A DNA stretch of 64,000 bases from Bradyrhizobium sp. CCGB01 (GCF_024199795.1 NZ_JANADK010000001.1:1922001-1986000), one strand, 5' to 3'; shown: positions 45,147 through 54,474, counted from the stretch's first letter. Numbers and translations: made by a program. Notes: a model not told the origin generated them from the sequence alone.

Positions 45147-45811
45147 TAATGCACAATTAGCTCCGGCCGCATTGGCTAGCTGCTCAACCGCGCGATAGCT
45201 CCTTAAACGACTGATAAGGTCTGGTAGCAAACGGAGTTAGTTCGTCAGCTGATAGGGTTCCTAACTGAAGCTTATCGCTCCGTTGAACTCCATTTGACTC
45301 ACGTCATTTCTGTACGATGCGCCAGGGCTAAGGGGAATTAGCTTCAGGCATCGGCTTGCTGCACAATTTTAGTTCGGCAGACCGCCTTCACTGTCTCGGC
45401 TTTTTGCTTCCGACCGTCCGCAATTCGTGACGGATCATGGAGCGGGGCGAACTCGTTCCGGATGATCTGATGGTCGGGCGGATTTCACCTACACGCCTAG
45501 AACAAACGGCAAGGCTGTGCGCTTCATCAGACCGCACTTCGGGAATGTGCTTAGGCCAAGGCCCATCCAAGATCAGAATGGCGCGCACAAGAGCTGCCGG
45601 CGGTATCAATGCAACTGGCAGAAGCCCACGCGGTATCGATCTACAAACGCCGATAAGCAGTGGGCTGACCAGGGCAACCTCTTGAGGCTCCACATCCAGC
45701 TCGCAAGCCGGGGGGCTTGACGCCGCGAAAAAAATCAGTCTAGTTATGCAAGTAATGGGTCTGCCCGCCCTTCGTCGATTGGTCCGAACCCGTCTTAGCG
45801 TCAGAGAGGCA
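45147..45811. other. Junction stretch between island and catabolic operon
   Basis: No intact gene. A plus frame at 45437-45685 begins MERGELVPDDLMVGRI, which resembles the lid-side segment of adenylate kinases but is too short and stands alone. The operator-like motif at 45737-45756 lies at the right end. Confidence 0.4.
45737..45756 (+). promoter_or_regulatory. Operator-like motif, copy 1
   Basis: AGTCTAGTTATGCAAGTAAT; the core is GTTA-N6-TAAY. The same motif occurs twice in front of the HxlR regulator (54569 and 54592). Here it lies 56 bases before the enoyl-CoA hydratase start chosen at 45812. Confidence 0.65.
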
Positions 45812-46588
45812 ATGGTGGAGGAAATTCGTGTCGAGCGGCGAGATAACGTTGCGCACGTCGTTCTGAACCGTCCATCGGTAAGGAATGCCGTGACGCTTGC
45901 GATGTGGCGCGAACTGGCCGACATCTTCTTGGGCTTTGCCAGCGATCGGGATGTTCGCGGCGTCATTCTTCGTGGCTCGGCCAAGGACTTTTCCGTCGGC
46001 GCCGACATCTCAGAATTCGAACGCATCAGAGAAGACCACCATCAGGCCGCCGCATACGAAGTCGCGGTCGATGCCTGCTCGGGGGCGATTGCCTCGCTGG
46101 GAAAGCCTGTCATCGCCGCGATCACTGGCTACTGCCTGGGAGGCGGTTGCCATCTCGCGCTCGCCTGCGATTTTCGTTTCGCCGATCGCAACGCCACAAT
46201 CGGCATTCCCGCGGCCAAGCTTTCTATCGTTTATGGCGTGAATAGCGTGCAACGCCTCCTCGCACTCACCGGCCTGTCGAATGCCAAGCGGATACTCTAT
46301 TCGGCAGACCGCTTCGAAGCAGAACAAGCCATCCGAATGGGCTTGATCGATGAGCTTCACGACAACGCCGTCGCGAGCGCCGAGAAGTTCGCTCAGCGCC
46401 TGTCTGCCAACGCGCCGCTCTCGATCGCCGGCGCTAAGTTCATGCTGAACGGTCTCATCATGGGTAACGGAGCAATGGATCTCGTGATAGCACAGCGGCT
46501 CGTCGACGAAGCGTCTGACAGTAAGGACTTCCGGGAAGGCCGCGAGGCCTTCGTGCAGAAGAGAGCGCCGCGTTTTCTCGGAGAATAG
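45812..46588 (+). CDS. Enoyl-CoA hydratase/isomerase family protein
   Basis: A 258-residue crotonase-fold enzyme acting on acyl-CoA thioesters. It shows NRPSVRNAVTLAMW, the oxyanion-hole segments GSAKDFSVGADISEF and GYCLGGGCHLALACDFRFAD, then LSIVYGVNSVQRLLALTG and the C-terminal helix ending KRAPRFLGE. In the second active-site block hydratases usually have Glu residues at the positions near GIPAAKLSIVYG and GVNSVQRL. Here no Glu is seen, so the precise reaction is open. The ATG at 45812 follows AGAGAGG. An upstream in-frame Met would place the operator-like motif inside the gene. First gene of the catabolic operon. Confidence 0.85.
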   Translation: MVEEIRVERRDNVAHVVLNRPSVRNAVTLAMWRELADIFLGFASDRDVRGVILRGSAKDFSVGADISEFERIREDHHQAAAYEVAVDACSGAIASLGKPVIAAITGYCLGGGCHLALACDFRFADRNATIGIPAAKLSIVYGVNSVQRLLALTGLSNAKRILYSADRFEAEQAIRMGLIDELHDNAVASAEKFAQRLSANAPLSIAGAKFMLNGLIMGNGAMDLVIAQRLVDEASDSKDFREGREAFVQKRAPRFLGE

Positions 46589-46624
46589 TTCGCATGGTGA
46601 GGATTCGAGATTTGGAGAGGGCTC

Positions 46625-47494
46625 ATGAAGCCTGCCAAGTTTGACTATGTCTCGCCATCGACGGTGGAGGCCGCCATCGAGGCACTTGTCGCCTCGAAAG
46701 GAGAAGGAAAGCTGCTGGCCGGCGGTCAGAGCCTGCTGCCGCTCCTGAACTTCCGAATGGCGCGACCTTCGGTTCTGATAGATCTCAACCGCATCGACGG
46801 GCTTTCCTACATCGAGGACCGGGAGGATCGGATCGCGATCGGAGCGCTGACGCGACATTCCGATCTCGAATGTTCACCGCTCGTCGCTTCAAGGCTTCCC
46901 GTCATGGCGGCCGCGATGCGGCACGTGGCGCATCTGGCTATACGCAATCGCGGTACGATCGGCGGCAGCCTGTCCCATGCGGATCCCGCCGCCGAGCTGC
47001 CGATGCTATCGGCGTTCTACAATGCAAGGATCTCCATTCAGGGACCGAATGGGCTGCGGGCTGTCGCCGCGGAGGAGTTCTTCATAGATGCCCTGACGAG
47101 TTGTCTGGAGCCAGACGAAATGGTCGTGGAAGCTGAATTTCCGATTCTCGAGCACGATGGTTGGGCCTTCGAGGAGATCGCGCGGCGCTTTGGCGATTTC
47201 GCGCTGGCAAGCGTTGCTCTTTCCGTTCGTCGCTCGGGCTCAAGCCTCGAAGACGCGCGTATCGCGGTAATGGGTGTCGCGGACACTCCGCTGCGCTTGA
47301 AGGAAGCTGAGCGGGAGCTCGTCGCCCTGACGCTTGACGAACAGGCTCCGGAGCTCTTTTCCGAGGTCGTCGCATCGAAGGTTTTGCCGAACGACGATCT
47401 TCATGCTTCAGGCGAGTACCGCACGCATCTCCTAAAGGAACTGTCCAAGCGCGCATTGCGCACTGCTCTGGCATCAAAGGAGCACGCGGCATGA
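46625..47494 (+). CDS. Molybdenum hydroxylase FAD subunit (CoxM/CutM type)
   Basis: A 289-residue FAD-binding subunit of a xanthine-dehydrogenase-family enzyme. FAD contacts are AGGQSLLPLLNFRMARP (about residues 32-48) and TIGGSLSHADPAAELP (about 110-126). The C-terminal CO_deh_flav-type domain contains FAEIARRFGDFALASVAL-like sequence (here FEEIARRFGDFALASVAL). It passes electrons from the iron-sulphur subunit to an acceptor. It overlaps the next gene by 4 bases (ATGA) and follows the hydratase by 36 bases. GGAGAGGGCTC precedes the start. Confidence 0.92.
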   Translation: MKPAKFDYVSPSTVEAAIEALVASKGEGKLLAGGQSLLPLLNFRMARPSVLIDLNRIDGLSYIEDREDRIAIGALTRHSDLECSPLVASRLPVMAAAMRHVAHLAIRNRGTIGGSLSHADPAAELPMLSAFYNARISIQGPNGLRAVAAEEFFIDALTSCLEPDEMVVEAEFPILEHDGWAFEEIARRFGDFALASVALSVRRSGSSLEDARIAVMGVADTPLRLKEAERELVALTLDEQAPELFSEVVASKVLPNDDLHASGEYRTHLLKELSKRALRTALASKEHAA

Positions 47495-47970
47495 CGGATA
47501 TATCTGTGAAAGTAAACGGAGAGCGATACGTTATCCGGGACGTCGAGCCTCGCATGCTGTTGTCCGACTTCCTCCGCGATCGGCTGGGGCTCACCGGAAC
47601 CCATGTCGGCTGCGAGCATGGCGTCTGCGGCGCCTGTACCGTGCTTGTGAACGGCGACAGCGCGCGCTCTTGCCTCATGCTGGCGGTCCAGACCGACGGC
47701 GCCGATATCATGACCGTCGAAGGACTGGGGTCGCCCGAAGAGCTTAACGTCCTTCAATCGCAATTCCGCGAGCATCACGGGCTTCAGTGCGGCTACTGCA
47801 CGCCCGGCATGCTGATGACCGGCGAGGACCTGCTCAGGAAATATCCGCTGGCGACCGACGAGGAGATCAGGGAGGGTCTTTCCGGAAATCTTTGCCGCTG
47901 CACGGGCTACCAGAACATAGTGGCGGCGATCCGCAGCGCCGCTGCGAAGCGCTCGGAGAGAAAGTTATGA
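47491..47970 (+). CDS. Molybdenum hydroxylase 2Fe-2S subunit (CoxS type)
   Basis: A 159-residue protein with two 2Fe-2S domains. The plant-ferredoxin-like cluster uses Cys in GCEHGVCGACTVLVNG plus a later SCLMLAVQTDG. The all-helical second cluster uses LQCGYCTPGML and GNLCRCTGYQNIV. It links the molybdopterin site to FAD. All eight cysteines are present. It overlaps both neighbours by 4 bases, so the group is translated as a unit. Confidence 0.95.
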   Translation: MTDISVKVNGERYVIRDVEPRMLLSDFLRDRLGLTGTHVGCEHGVCGACTVLVNGDSARSCLMLAVQTDGADIMTVEGLGSPEELNVLQSQFREHHGLQCGYCTPGMLMTGEDLLRKYPLATDEEIREGLSGNLCRCTGYQNIVAAIRSAAAKRSERKL

Positions 47971-48728
47971 AGCTGAATTTTCTCGCCGCCGGACGTCTGC
48001 GAATGAAGAAGAGCATCTACGTCGCCGACGCAGAACGGAACGAGACGATCGATCTTCCAGTTAGCAGCGCGTTGATCCGGCACAAGCAGGGTAACGTGCT
48101 GTTCGACACTGGATGTCATCCGTCCGTAGTCGACCATGCGGAGGAGCGCTGGGGATCGCTCGCCAAGGTCATGAAACCGCTTATGAGCGCGAACGAGACC
48201 TTGCTGCCGAACCTGGCTTGCACGGGCCTCGGGCCGGACGACATCGACATCGTCATCAACTCGCACTTTCATCCGGACCATTGCGGCTGCAATCAGTTCT
48301 TCCGCAAGGCGACGATTTTTGCCCATGCCAAGGAGATTGAAGCGGCGAGGGCGCCTGGCGCCGACACCGCAGGATACCTCAAAGTCGACTGGGATTACGG
48401 ACAGCCCATCGAGCCCGTAAACGGCGAGAAAGATCTGTTCGGCGACGCCACCTTGGTGCTAGTTCCGCTTCCGGGCCACACGCCCGGGACGATGGGCGCG
48501 CTCGTCAGCCTGGATCGGGCCGGCCAGTTCCTGCTCGCGTCTGATGCGGTCAGCCTGCGCCAGAACCTCGATGCGGACGCGGCCCCCCGCAACACTTGGA
48601 ACGTCGACCAGCAGATGAAGACGTTCGCAGAGATCCGCCGGATCGAGAAGTCCGGTGCTACCGTCATCTGCGGACACGACGATGCGCAATGGCAAGGTTT
48701 GCGCAAAGGTGGCGACGGCTATGAATAG
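47967..48728 (+). CDS. Metallo-beta-lactamase fold hydrolase, AHL-lactonase-like
   Basis: A 253-residue metallo-hydrolase of the N-acyl homoserine lactonase-like group. It has LNFLAAGRLRM, SALIRHKQGNVLFDTGCHPS, the zinc motif NSHFHPDHCG (H-x-H-x-D-H), PLPGHTPGTMGALVSL and a late CGHDDAQW. Both metal-binding sets (motif HxHxDH, the later His, Asp and His) are present. In this operon it more likely opens a lactone or thioester intermediate than degrades signals, but this is inference. Start ATG at 47967 overlaps the CoxS stop, and its end overlaps the next gene. Confidence 0.85.
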   Translation: MKLNFLAAGRLRMKKSIYVADAERNETIDLPVSSALIRHKQGNVLFDTGCHPSVVDHAEERWGSLAKVMKPLMSANETLLPNLACTGLGPDDIDIVINSHFHPDHCGCNQFFRKATIFAHAKEIEAARAPGADTAGYLKVDWDYGQPIEPVNGEKDLFGDATLVLVPLPGHTPGTMGALVSLDRAGQFLLASDAVSLRQNLDADAAPRNTWNVDQQMKTFAEIRRIEKSGATVICGHDDAQWQGLRKGGDGYE

Positions 48729-51117
48729 AGATCATCGCGCCAATTCGCTCGACATGATGCGCCCGAAAAACGTCGGCGCGCCGATCAGGCGTACCGAGGA
48801 TCCGCGTTTGCTGGTCGGTAGCGGTGAATACACGGCCGATCGAAGGCCGGACCGCCCGTTGCATATCGCCTTCCTGCGCAGCGCACAGGCGCACGCGAAA
48901 ATTGTGCGGGTCGGCACCGCTGCCGCTCTGGAGTCGCCGGCTGTCGTGGCGGTACTGACCGCGGAGGAGATTGCCGGCGACTTCAAACCGGTCATCCCGT
49001 TCTCGCGGATGCCGAATTACTACGCGACCCCGATTCTGCCGCTCGCCTCCGGAAAGGTGCGTTACGTCGGAGAGGCCATCGCCGCCGTCGTCGCCACCTC
49101 GCGCTATCTCGCCGAGGACGCGCTCGAATTGATCGAGGTCGACTACGAACGGTTGGAGCCGATCGCGCGCGCGGAGGCGGCGATCGCCGACGATGCGGCT
49201 CTGCTACACGAAGAAGCTGGGACTAACGTCCTGATCGCTCGCGAATTCAGAAAAGGGGACGTCAGGGCCGATCTAGCCGCCGCTGCGGTGAGGGTAGGTG
49301 GGCGTTTCGAGATGACCCGCAAGGCGGCACTCGCGATGGAGCCGCGCAGCTACGCTGCCGAGTACGAGAGGCGAAGAGACGCGCTCACGCTCTACACGTC
49401 GTCGAACATACCGGGAATCGTTCGCGACGCCATCTCGGAATCGCTGTCGCTTCCGGGGCACCGCTTGAGGGTGGTCGCCCCCGACGTCGGCGGTAGCTTC
49501 GGTTCGAAGGGGTCGCTGTATCCGGAGGAGCTCCTGATCTGCATCGCCGCACGCAAGCTGCGCCGATCGATCAAATGGACGGCAGACCGGCTCGAGGACG
49601 TCAGCAGTAGCAGCCAGGCCTTTGCCGAGATCGTTGATGCCGAGATGGGATTCGACGCGAACGGTATGGCCACCTCGCTGCAGGCAGACGTGATCGGCGA
49701 CGTCGGCGCCTTCTCGATCTATCCGTGGACCTGCGGCCTGGAGCCAGTGCAGGTCGTCAGCTTCCTGCCCGGCCCGTATAAGATACAATCCTATCGTGGC
49801 GCGGTTCGCGGCGTTGCGACGTGCAAGCCGCCGACCGGTCCCTACCGTGGCGTTGGCCGGCCGGTTTCGACCTTCGTCTGCGAGCGTCTGATGGACATGG
49901 GCGCCAAGACGCTTGGGATCGATCCCCTCGAGATCAGGCGTCGCAACCTGGTGCGGGCTGACGAATTTCCATACCGTATCGCGTCCGGTATCATTTGGGA
50001 CAAGACCGGTTTCGTCGAATGCCTGGAGGCTGCCGCCGAGGCAGCGGGCTACGATCAGCTTCGAAAGGAGCAGCTGGAGGCACGCAAACGCGGGCGACTT
50101 TTCGGGATCGGCATCGCTTCGTACGCAGAATTGACCGGCATCGGCTCACGAATCGCCGTGGCGCCGGGTATGCCGATCAATACGGGCTCGGAAACCGCGA
50201 AGATCACGATCGATTCGACCGGAAGTATCACCGCAGCGTTCGGCGTCGCCTCCCATGGCCAGGGGCTCGAGACGACCTTGGCGCAGATCGTCGCCGACGA
50301 CCTCGGTGCAAGTTTTGAGGACATTCGTGTCATCCAGGGCGATAGCGACGAGGTCCCGATGTCGACCGGGACCTACGCAAGCCGTAGCGCGGTACTCGGC
50401 GGCGGTGCTGCGAAGCATGCCTCCGAGATTTTGAAGGGGAAGATCAAGCGGGTCGCATCGCATCTCCTCGAAGCCAACGCGGATGACCTCGAGGTTTTCG
50501 AAGGCAGGGTGACAGTACTCGGCACCGATCGCACAGTGTCTTTCAAACAGATCGCGAAGGCCGTCTATTCCGACATGAAGACGCTGCCGGTCGACGCGCG
50601 GGAGGAACTGACGGCGAGCTACACTTATGATCCGATCAACGGCACGACCGCGGCAGCAACTCACATCGCCGCGGTCGAGATCGATCCGGCGACCTGCTTC
50701 GTGAAGATCCACAAGTTTGTGGTCGCCGAAGATTGTGGCCGCATCATCAATCCGATGATCGTGGATGGTCAGGTTCACGGCGGGGTAGCGCAAGGGATCG
50801 GAGCGGCGCTGTTCGAGGAGCTGATCTACGACGACGATGGACAACTTCTCAGCGCGAGTCTTGTCGACTACGTGATTCCGTCAGCACCTGAAGTTCCGAT
50901 GATGGATGTCGTCCACGTCGAAAGCGAGTCGGCGGTGTCGGGCGGATTCCGCGGCATGGGCGAAGGCGGCACGATCGGAGCGCCGGCGGCGATCGCCAAC
51001 GCTATCGCCGACGCACTATCGTCCTTCGACATCGACGTCTCGATCCTTCCAATGACGCCAGAACGCATCTTCAGGCTCATCCAGAACGCAAAGCTCAAAG
51101 CAAAGGGAAAATCATGA
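48721..51117 (+). CDS. Molybdopterin-binding hydroxylase large subunit (CoxL type)
   Basis: A 798-residue catalytic subunit of a xanthine-dehydrogenase-family enzyme. It hydroxylates a carbon next to nitrogen, a carbonyl or a similar group using water. It starts with the substrate-side domain (GAPIRRTEDPRLLVGSGEYT), has the molybdopterin segments GGSFGSKGSLYPEEL, TGPYRGVGRPVSTFVCERLM, GQGLETTLAQIVADDLG and TYASRSAVLGGGAA, and the active-site glutamate in FRGMGEGGTIGAP (Glu748). The CO-dehydrogenase-specific Cys loop (AYxCSFR) is not present, so it is not a CO dehydrogenase. Met at residue 12 or 13 is an alternative start. Overlaps both neighbours. The substrate is unknown. Confidence 0.92.
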   Translation: MNRDHRANSLDMMRPKNVGAPIRRTEDPRLLVGSGEYTADRRPDRPLHIAFLRSAQAHAKIVRVGTAAALESPAVVAVLTAEEIAGDFKPVIPFSRMPNYYATPILPLASGKVRYVGEAIAAVVATSRYLAEDALELIEVDYERLEPIARAEAAIADDAALLHEEAGTNVLIAREFRKGDVRADLAAAAVRVGGRFEMTRKAALAMEPRSYAAEYERRRDALTLYTSSNIPGIVRDAISESLSLPGHRLRVVAPDVGGSFGSKGSLYPEELLICIAARKLRRSIKWTADRLEDVSSSSQAFAEIVDAEMGFDANGMATSLQADVIGDVGAFSIYPWTCGLEPVQVVSFLPGPYKIQSYRGAVRGVATCKPPTGPYRGVGRPVSTFVCERLMDMGAKTLGIDPLEIRRRNLVRADEFPYRIASGIIWDKTGFVECLEAAAEAAGYDQLRKEQLEARKRGRLFGIGIASYAELTGIGSRIAVAPGMPINTGSETAKITIDSTGSITAAFGVASHGQGLETTLAQIVADDLGASFEDIRVIQGDSDEVPMSTGTYASRSAVLGGGAAKHASEILKGKIKRVASHLLEANADDLEVFEGRVTVLGTDRTVSFKQIAKAVYSDMKTLPVDAREELTASYTYDPINGTTAAATHIAAVEIDPATCFVKIHKFVVAEDCGRIINPMIVDGQVHGGVAQGIGAALFEELIYDDDGQLLSASLVDYVIPSAPEVPMMDVVHVESESAVSGGFRGMGEGGTIGAPAAIANAIADALSSFDIDVSILPMTPERIFRLIQNAKLKAKGKS

Positions 51118-51863
51118 CTGATCTCAAGGGACGAGTAGCGCTGGTGACAGGAGGCGGCCGCGACGTCGGTGCGGCGATCTGCAAGATGCTGGCGGAACGT
51201 GGTGCGTCCATCGCCGTGAATTACCACAGTTCGAAGGCCGAGGCAGAAGCTGTCGTCGCTGAGATCGAAAAGACGGGCGGGAAGGCGAAAGCCTATCAGG
51301 CCGACATCGCGGATGCGGACGTGGTCAAGAAGATGGTCGCTGACATCAAGCGCGACTTCGGCGGTCTGGACATACTCGTCAACAATGCTGGATTGGTGTT
51401 CCGCAAGCGATTCAGCGAAAGCACCCCCGAAGAGTGGAAGAAGCAGATCGATACCTGTCTCTACGGGGCCCTGAATTGCTCTCACAGCGCAGGGCCGCTG
51501 CTTGAAGCATCGGGCTGCGGCCGCATCATATCTATCATGGGGGATTCCTCGCGGGTCGGCGAGTCCGGTTTGGCGCTCGGGGCCGCCGCCCGCGCAGGCA
51601 CCATCGCGTTGATGAAGTCGCTGGCTCGTGAATGGGGCCGCTCTGGCGTGACCGCCAATTCGATTTCGCTTGGTCTGATCGAGACCGCACACGACAAGTC
51701 CTGGGTGGATGCCAATCGCGACAAGCTGGTCAAAGCCTACGCCATTCGCCGTCTAGGCCTGCCCTCAGACGTGGCTCCCCTGGTAAGTTTACTCGCCTCC
51801 GACGCCGGCGCCTGGATCACTGGTCAAGTGATCAGCGTGAACGGCGGATATTCGATGGTCTGA
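51114..51863 (+). CDS. SDR-family protein lacking the catalytic Tyr-Lys
   Basis: A 249-residue short-chain dehydrogenase fold. The cofactor loop reads VTGGGRDVGAAI, where the usual TGxxxGxG has Asp in place of one glycine. NNAG is present (LVNNAGLVF), and Ser of the catalytic set is plausible in SIMGDSSRVGES. At the place of YxASKAG the protein has GAAARAG (156-162), so catalytic Tyr is Gly156 and Lys is Arg160. The C-terminal ANSISLGLIET and ITGQVISVNGGYSMV are standard. The protein may bind a nucleotide without classical dehydrogenation. Overlaps the large subunit by 4 bases and precedes the ligase by 12. Confidence 0.88.
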   Translation: MTDLKGRVALVTGGGRDVGAAICKMLAERGASIAVNYHSSKAEAEAVVAEIEKTGGKAKAYQADIADADVVKKMVADIKRDFGGLDILVNNAGLVFRKRFSESTPEEWKKQIDTCLYGALNCSHSAGPLLEASGCGRIISIMGDSSRVGESGLALGAAARAGTIALMKSLAREWGRSGVTANSISLGLIETAHDKSWVDANRDKLVKAYAIRRLGLPSDVAPLVSLLASDAGAWITGQVISVNGGYSMV

Positions 51864-51875
51864 TGGGAGGCGGCG

Positions 51876-53507
51876 ATGCTGCACGTTGATCTGATCGCAC
51901 CGATCGCGACGCTCCTCGAGCGTCACGCTAAGAGCCGACCGGAACAGGTGGCGTATTGGGATTCGACGCGGTCTGTCACCTACGCGCAGCTCGCCGACCG
52001 AACTGCTTCGATCGCGGCGAACCTGACGACGGCCGGCTTGAACGAAGGCGACAGGCTCGTGATCTACTTGCCGAATGGGGTGGACTGGATCGAAGCCTGC
52101 TTCGCCGCGTTGCGCGCCGGCGCGGTCGTGGTGCCGATTAGCTTTGACGCGGCCGAGGGGGAGGTCAGCTATCGCCTGACAGACGCAGACTGCGGTTTTG
52201 TCGTCACCGCGGGCGCGCGCAAGGATCTGCTGGAAAAGATATGCCGGGACCAGCATATCTCACCGACAGTGATCTTCGCTGGGGATGATGCCGACGGGGC
52301 CGGAGTATCAATGGCGGACCTCGCCAAGGCGCGCGGTGTCGCGTCGTTCGATCCGGATGACATTGATCGGTCCTCATTCATCATCTACACGTCGGGCACC
52401 ACGGGACGGGCAAAGGGCGTGCTGCTGTCGATCCGCGGCATGCTGTGGATTTCGGCAGCGTGCTGGGCGCCGATCGGCGAATTGACAAGTAGGGACGTGA
52501 TCCTGTCGCCGCTTCCGCTCTTCCATTCCTACGGCCTTAACCTTTCCGTGCTTGGGGTCCTTGCTGTCGGCGCCAGTGAGCACATCATGGAGCGCTTCTC
52601 GCCGCAGCAGGCGCTCGAACTGCTGCAGACTGGCAAATACTCGCTCATGCCAGGCGTGCCGACGATGTTCCACTACCTTCTGCTCCGCGCGCAGGAGGCT
52701 GGCATCGAACGCTTGGGGGCCGTGCGCCTGTGCATCTCGGCAGGCGCGATCATGCCTGCAACACTGAACGAGGCTTTCGAGAGCCGCTTCAAGACACGGC
52801 TCCTCGACGGATACGGCATCACTGAGACTTCCACGATGGTGACGATGAACTGGCTGCACGGCGGCAGGCCGATGGGATCTTGCGGACTCCCGGTGCCCGG
52901 GCTCGCGGTTCGTATCGTCGATCCATCCTCGTTGGAAGACGTCCCGTTCGGCGAGGAAGGTGAACTGATCGTCCGTGGACCGAACCTCATGCAAGGCTAT
53001 CACAACAAGCCTGCGGAGACAGCATCGGCGCTGCGCAAGGGTTGGTACCATACGGGCGACCTCGCGAAATCGGATCCATCAGGCTATCTGACGATCACGG
53101 GCCGCATCAAAGAACTGATCATTCGCGGCGGTCAAAACATCGCGCCGGCCGAGATCGAGGAAGTCGTCGTGAAATACCCTCAGGTCAGGGATTGCGCAGT
53201 CGTCGGGCTCAGGCACGCGACACTCGGCGAGGTACCGTGCCTCTTCGTGGTAGCCAAGGATGGCGCTTTCGATATCCCCGGGCTGCTGGAGCATTGCAGG
53301 GCGCAGCTCTCCGCATACAAGATCCCGGAGTACACGCATCTCGTGGCAGAAATTCCGCGAACCGGATCTGGCAAGATCATGCGCTTCAAGCTCGTCGAAG
53401 CTCTGAGCAATCAAGCTTGCGCGGCTCGGGCGGTCAGTCTACGGAGCGCGGACCAAGCGCGCCGAAGGATTTCGGGTCGTAGGCGAGACGATACCGCATG
53501 TCGGTAG
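51876..53507 (+). CDS. Acyl-CoA synthetase (AMP-forming)
   Basis: A 543-residue adenylate-forming ligase that activates a carboxylic acid to its CoA thioester. Motifs are FIIYTSGTTGRAKGVLLS (P-loop), LDGYGITETSTMVTMN, GWYHTGDLAKSDPSGYLTIT, GRIKELIIRGGQNIAPAEIE and the catalytic Lys in PRTGSGKIMRFKLVEAL. Family order is complete. It follows the SDR gene with GGGAGGCG in front of the ATG. The last 25 codons overlap the convergent HxlR gene by 74 bases, and these terminal residues are arginine-rich and unlike the family. An earlier end may have been lost. It gives the pathway its entry step. Confidence 0.92.
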   Translation: MLHVDLIAPIATLLERHAKSRPEQVAYWDSTRSVTYAQLADRTASIAANLTTAGLNEGDRLVIYLPNGVDWIEACFAALRAGAVVVPISFDAAEGEVSYRLTDADCGFVVTAGARKDLLEKICRDQHISPTVIFAGDDADGAGVSMADLAKARGVASFDPDDIDRSSFIIYTSGTTGRAKGVLLSIRGMLWISAACWAPIGELTSRDVILSPLPLFHSYGLNLSVLGVLAVGASEHIMERFSPQQALELLQTGKYSLMPGVPTMFHYLLLRAQEAGIERLGAVRLCISAGAIMPATLNEAFESRFKTRLLDGYGITETSTMVTMNWLHGGRPMGSCGLPVPGLAVRIVDPSSLEDVPFGEEGELIVRGPNLMQGYHNKPAETASALRKGWYHTGDLAKSDPSGYLTITGRIKELIIRGGQNIAPAEIEEVVVKYPQVRDCAVVGLRHATLGEVPCLFVVAKDGAFDIPGLLEHCRAQLSAYKIPEYTHLVAEIPRTGSGKIMRFKLVEALSNQACAARAVSLRSADQARRRISGRRRDDTACR

Positions 53508-54474
53508 CTACGATCGGCGTCTTGCACCGGTCGCAATCGACGACAGGATCAAAGTCGTGGCCGCACTTGATGTGCGTGAGGAGGAGCGGCGGCTTTCCCT
53601 TCGAAAGCCAACGATCTCCCCATCGCAGCATGGCGATGAAGGGACCGTAAAGCTCCAAACCCATGTCGGTTAGGAGGTATTCGTACCGGTCGGGAGAACT
53701 CTGGTACTGTCTTCGGCGGAGCACTCCGTTGGCAACTAAGCGATTCAGCCGATCCGTCAGGATGTTCGGCGCGATTGCGAGTTCATTGAGGATCTTATCG
53801 TAGCGGCGGTTGCCAAAAAAACCCTCCCGGACGACCATGAAGCTCCATTTGTCGCCGATTATCTCGAGGGCGCGGGATACCGAACTTGGGCGGCCGAGCA
53901 CGAAGCGGCTTCCGTCGGAGGGACGCCGTGTGTTGCGACCAGGCTTGGCGGGACTGCGGCCGGCGCCAGGGCCGTCGCGATACTTCGCGTCCCGAGCTCC
54001 AACGCTCTCACTGCAATGGGAACACGTGACAATCGGGTGACTCTCGCAACCGCAAGTCGCGTGGACAAGCGTCAGCGGCGGCGGCTTGCCTTTGGATAGC
54101 CAACGGTCGCCGAACTGCATGAGAGCTATAAAGCTCGGATAGAGGTCGAAGCCCATTTTCGTCAGCCTGTACTCCTTCCTTTGTGAGGAGCCGGGCGCAA
54201 CTTGGCGGAAGATCGCGAGCTGCGTCAGCTTTTTGAGCCGATCAGTCAGAGTAGCCCGGGGAATGCCGAGCGCCGATCGAAAGGCTTCGAACGTCTGTGT
54301 CCCGAAGAATGCCTCGCGGATGATCAGGAAAGCCCATGCGTCGGAGACGATGTCCAACGTACGAGCGACAGAGCAGTTGCGTTCCGTTCGTCCAGCAGCC
54401 GTACGGGTCGCCGTCGCCGGCGCCTTGTGTTTGGCCGAGGTTATAGGCTTTTGGATTTTAGCAGCGACAGGCAT
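53434..54474 (-). CDS. Regulator with two HxlR-type DNA-binding domains
   Basis: A 346-residue protein with tandem HxlR winged-helix domains. Domain 1 (about residues 30-140) reads CSVARTLDIVSDAWAFLIIR and GIPRATLTDRLKKLTQL. Domain 2 (about 200-310) reads SSVSRALEIIGDKWSFMVVR and AIAPNILTDRLNRLVANGVL. Each is followed by a short metal-binding-like tail with cysteines (CGCESHPIVTCSHC and CGHDFDPVVDCDRC). The Met at 54474 is preferred; the longer frame would run through the operator motifs. It lies convergent with the operon and divergent from the solute-binding gene. Two copies of the motif lie in its upstream region and one before the operon, so it is the prime candidate regulator of both. 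Confidence 0.85.
   Translation of the reverse strand: MPVAAKIQKPITSAKHKAPATATRTAAGRTERNCSVARTLDIVSDAWAFLIIREAFFGTQTFEAFRSALGIPRATLTDRLKKLTQLAIFRQVAPGSSQRKEYRLTKMGFDLYPSFIALMQFGDRWLSKGKPPPLTLVHATCGCESHPIVTCSHCSESVGARDAKYRDGPGAGRSPAKPGRNTRRPSDGSRFVLGRPSSVSRALEIIGDKWSFMVVREGFFGNRRYDKILNELAIAPNILTDRLNRLVANGVLRRRQYQSSPDRYEYLLTDMGLELYGPFIAMLRWGDRWLSKGKPPLLLTHIKCGHDFDPVVDCDRCKTPIVATDMRYRLAYDPKSFGALGPRSVD

Noticed and set aside
45437..45685. Adenylate kinase-like start MERGELVPDDLMVGRI
   Set aside because: Similarity covers about 16 residues only, with no P-loop or other kinase motif nearby; treated as chance or an untraceable relic.
45388..46026. 212-codon minus-strand frame overlapping the hydratase start
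   Set aside because: Its first half is antisense to the enoyl-CoA hydratase and the rest is arginine/serine-rich without a domain.
48721..51117. Aerobic CO dehydrogenase large subunit
   Set aside because: The active-site Cys loop typical of true CoxL is not present; only the general hydroxylase family can be claimed.
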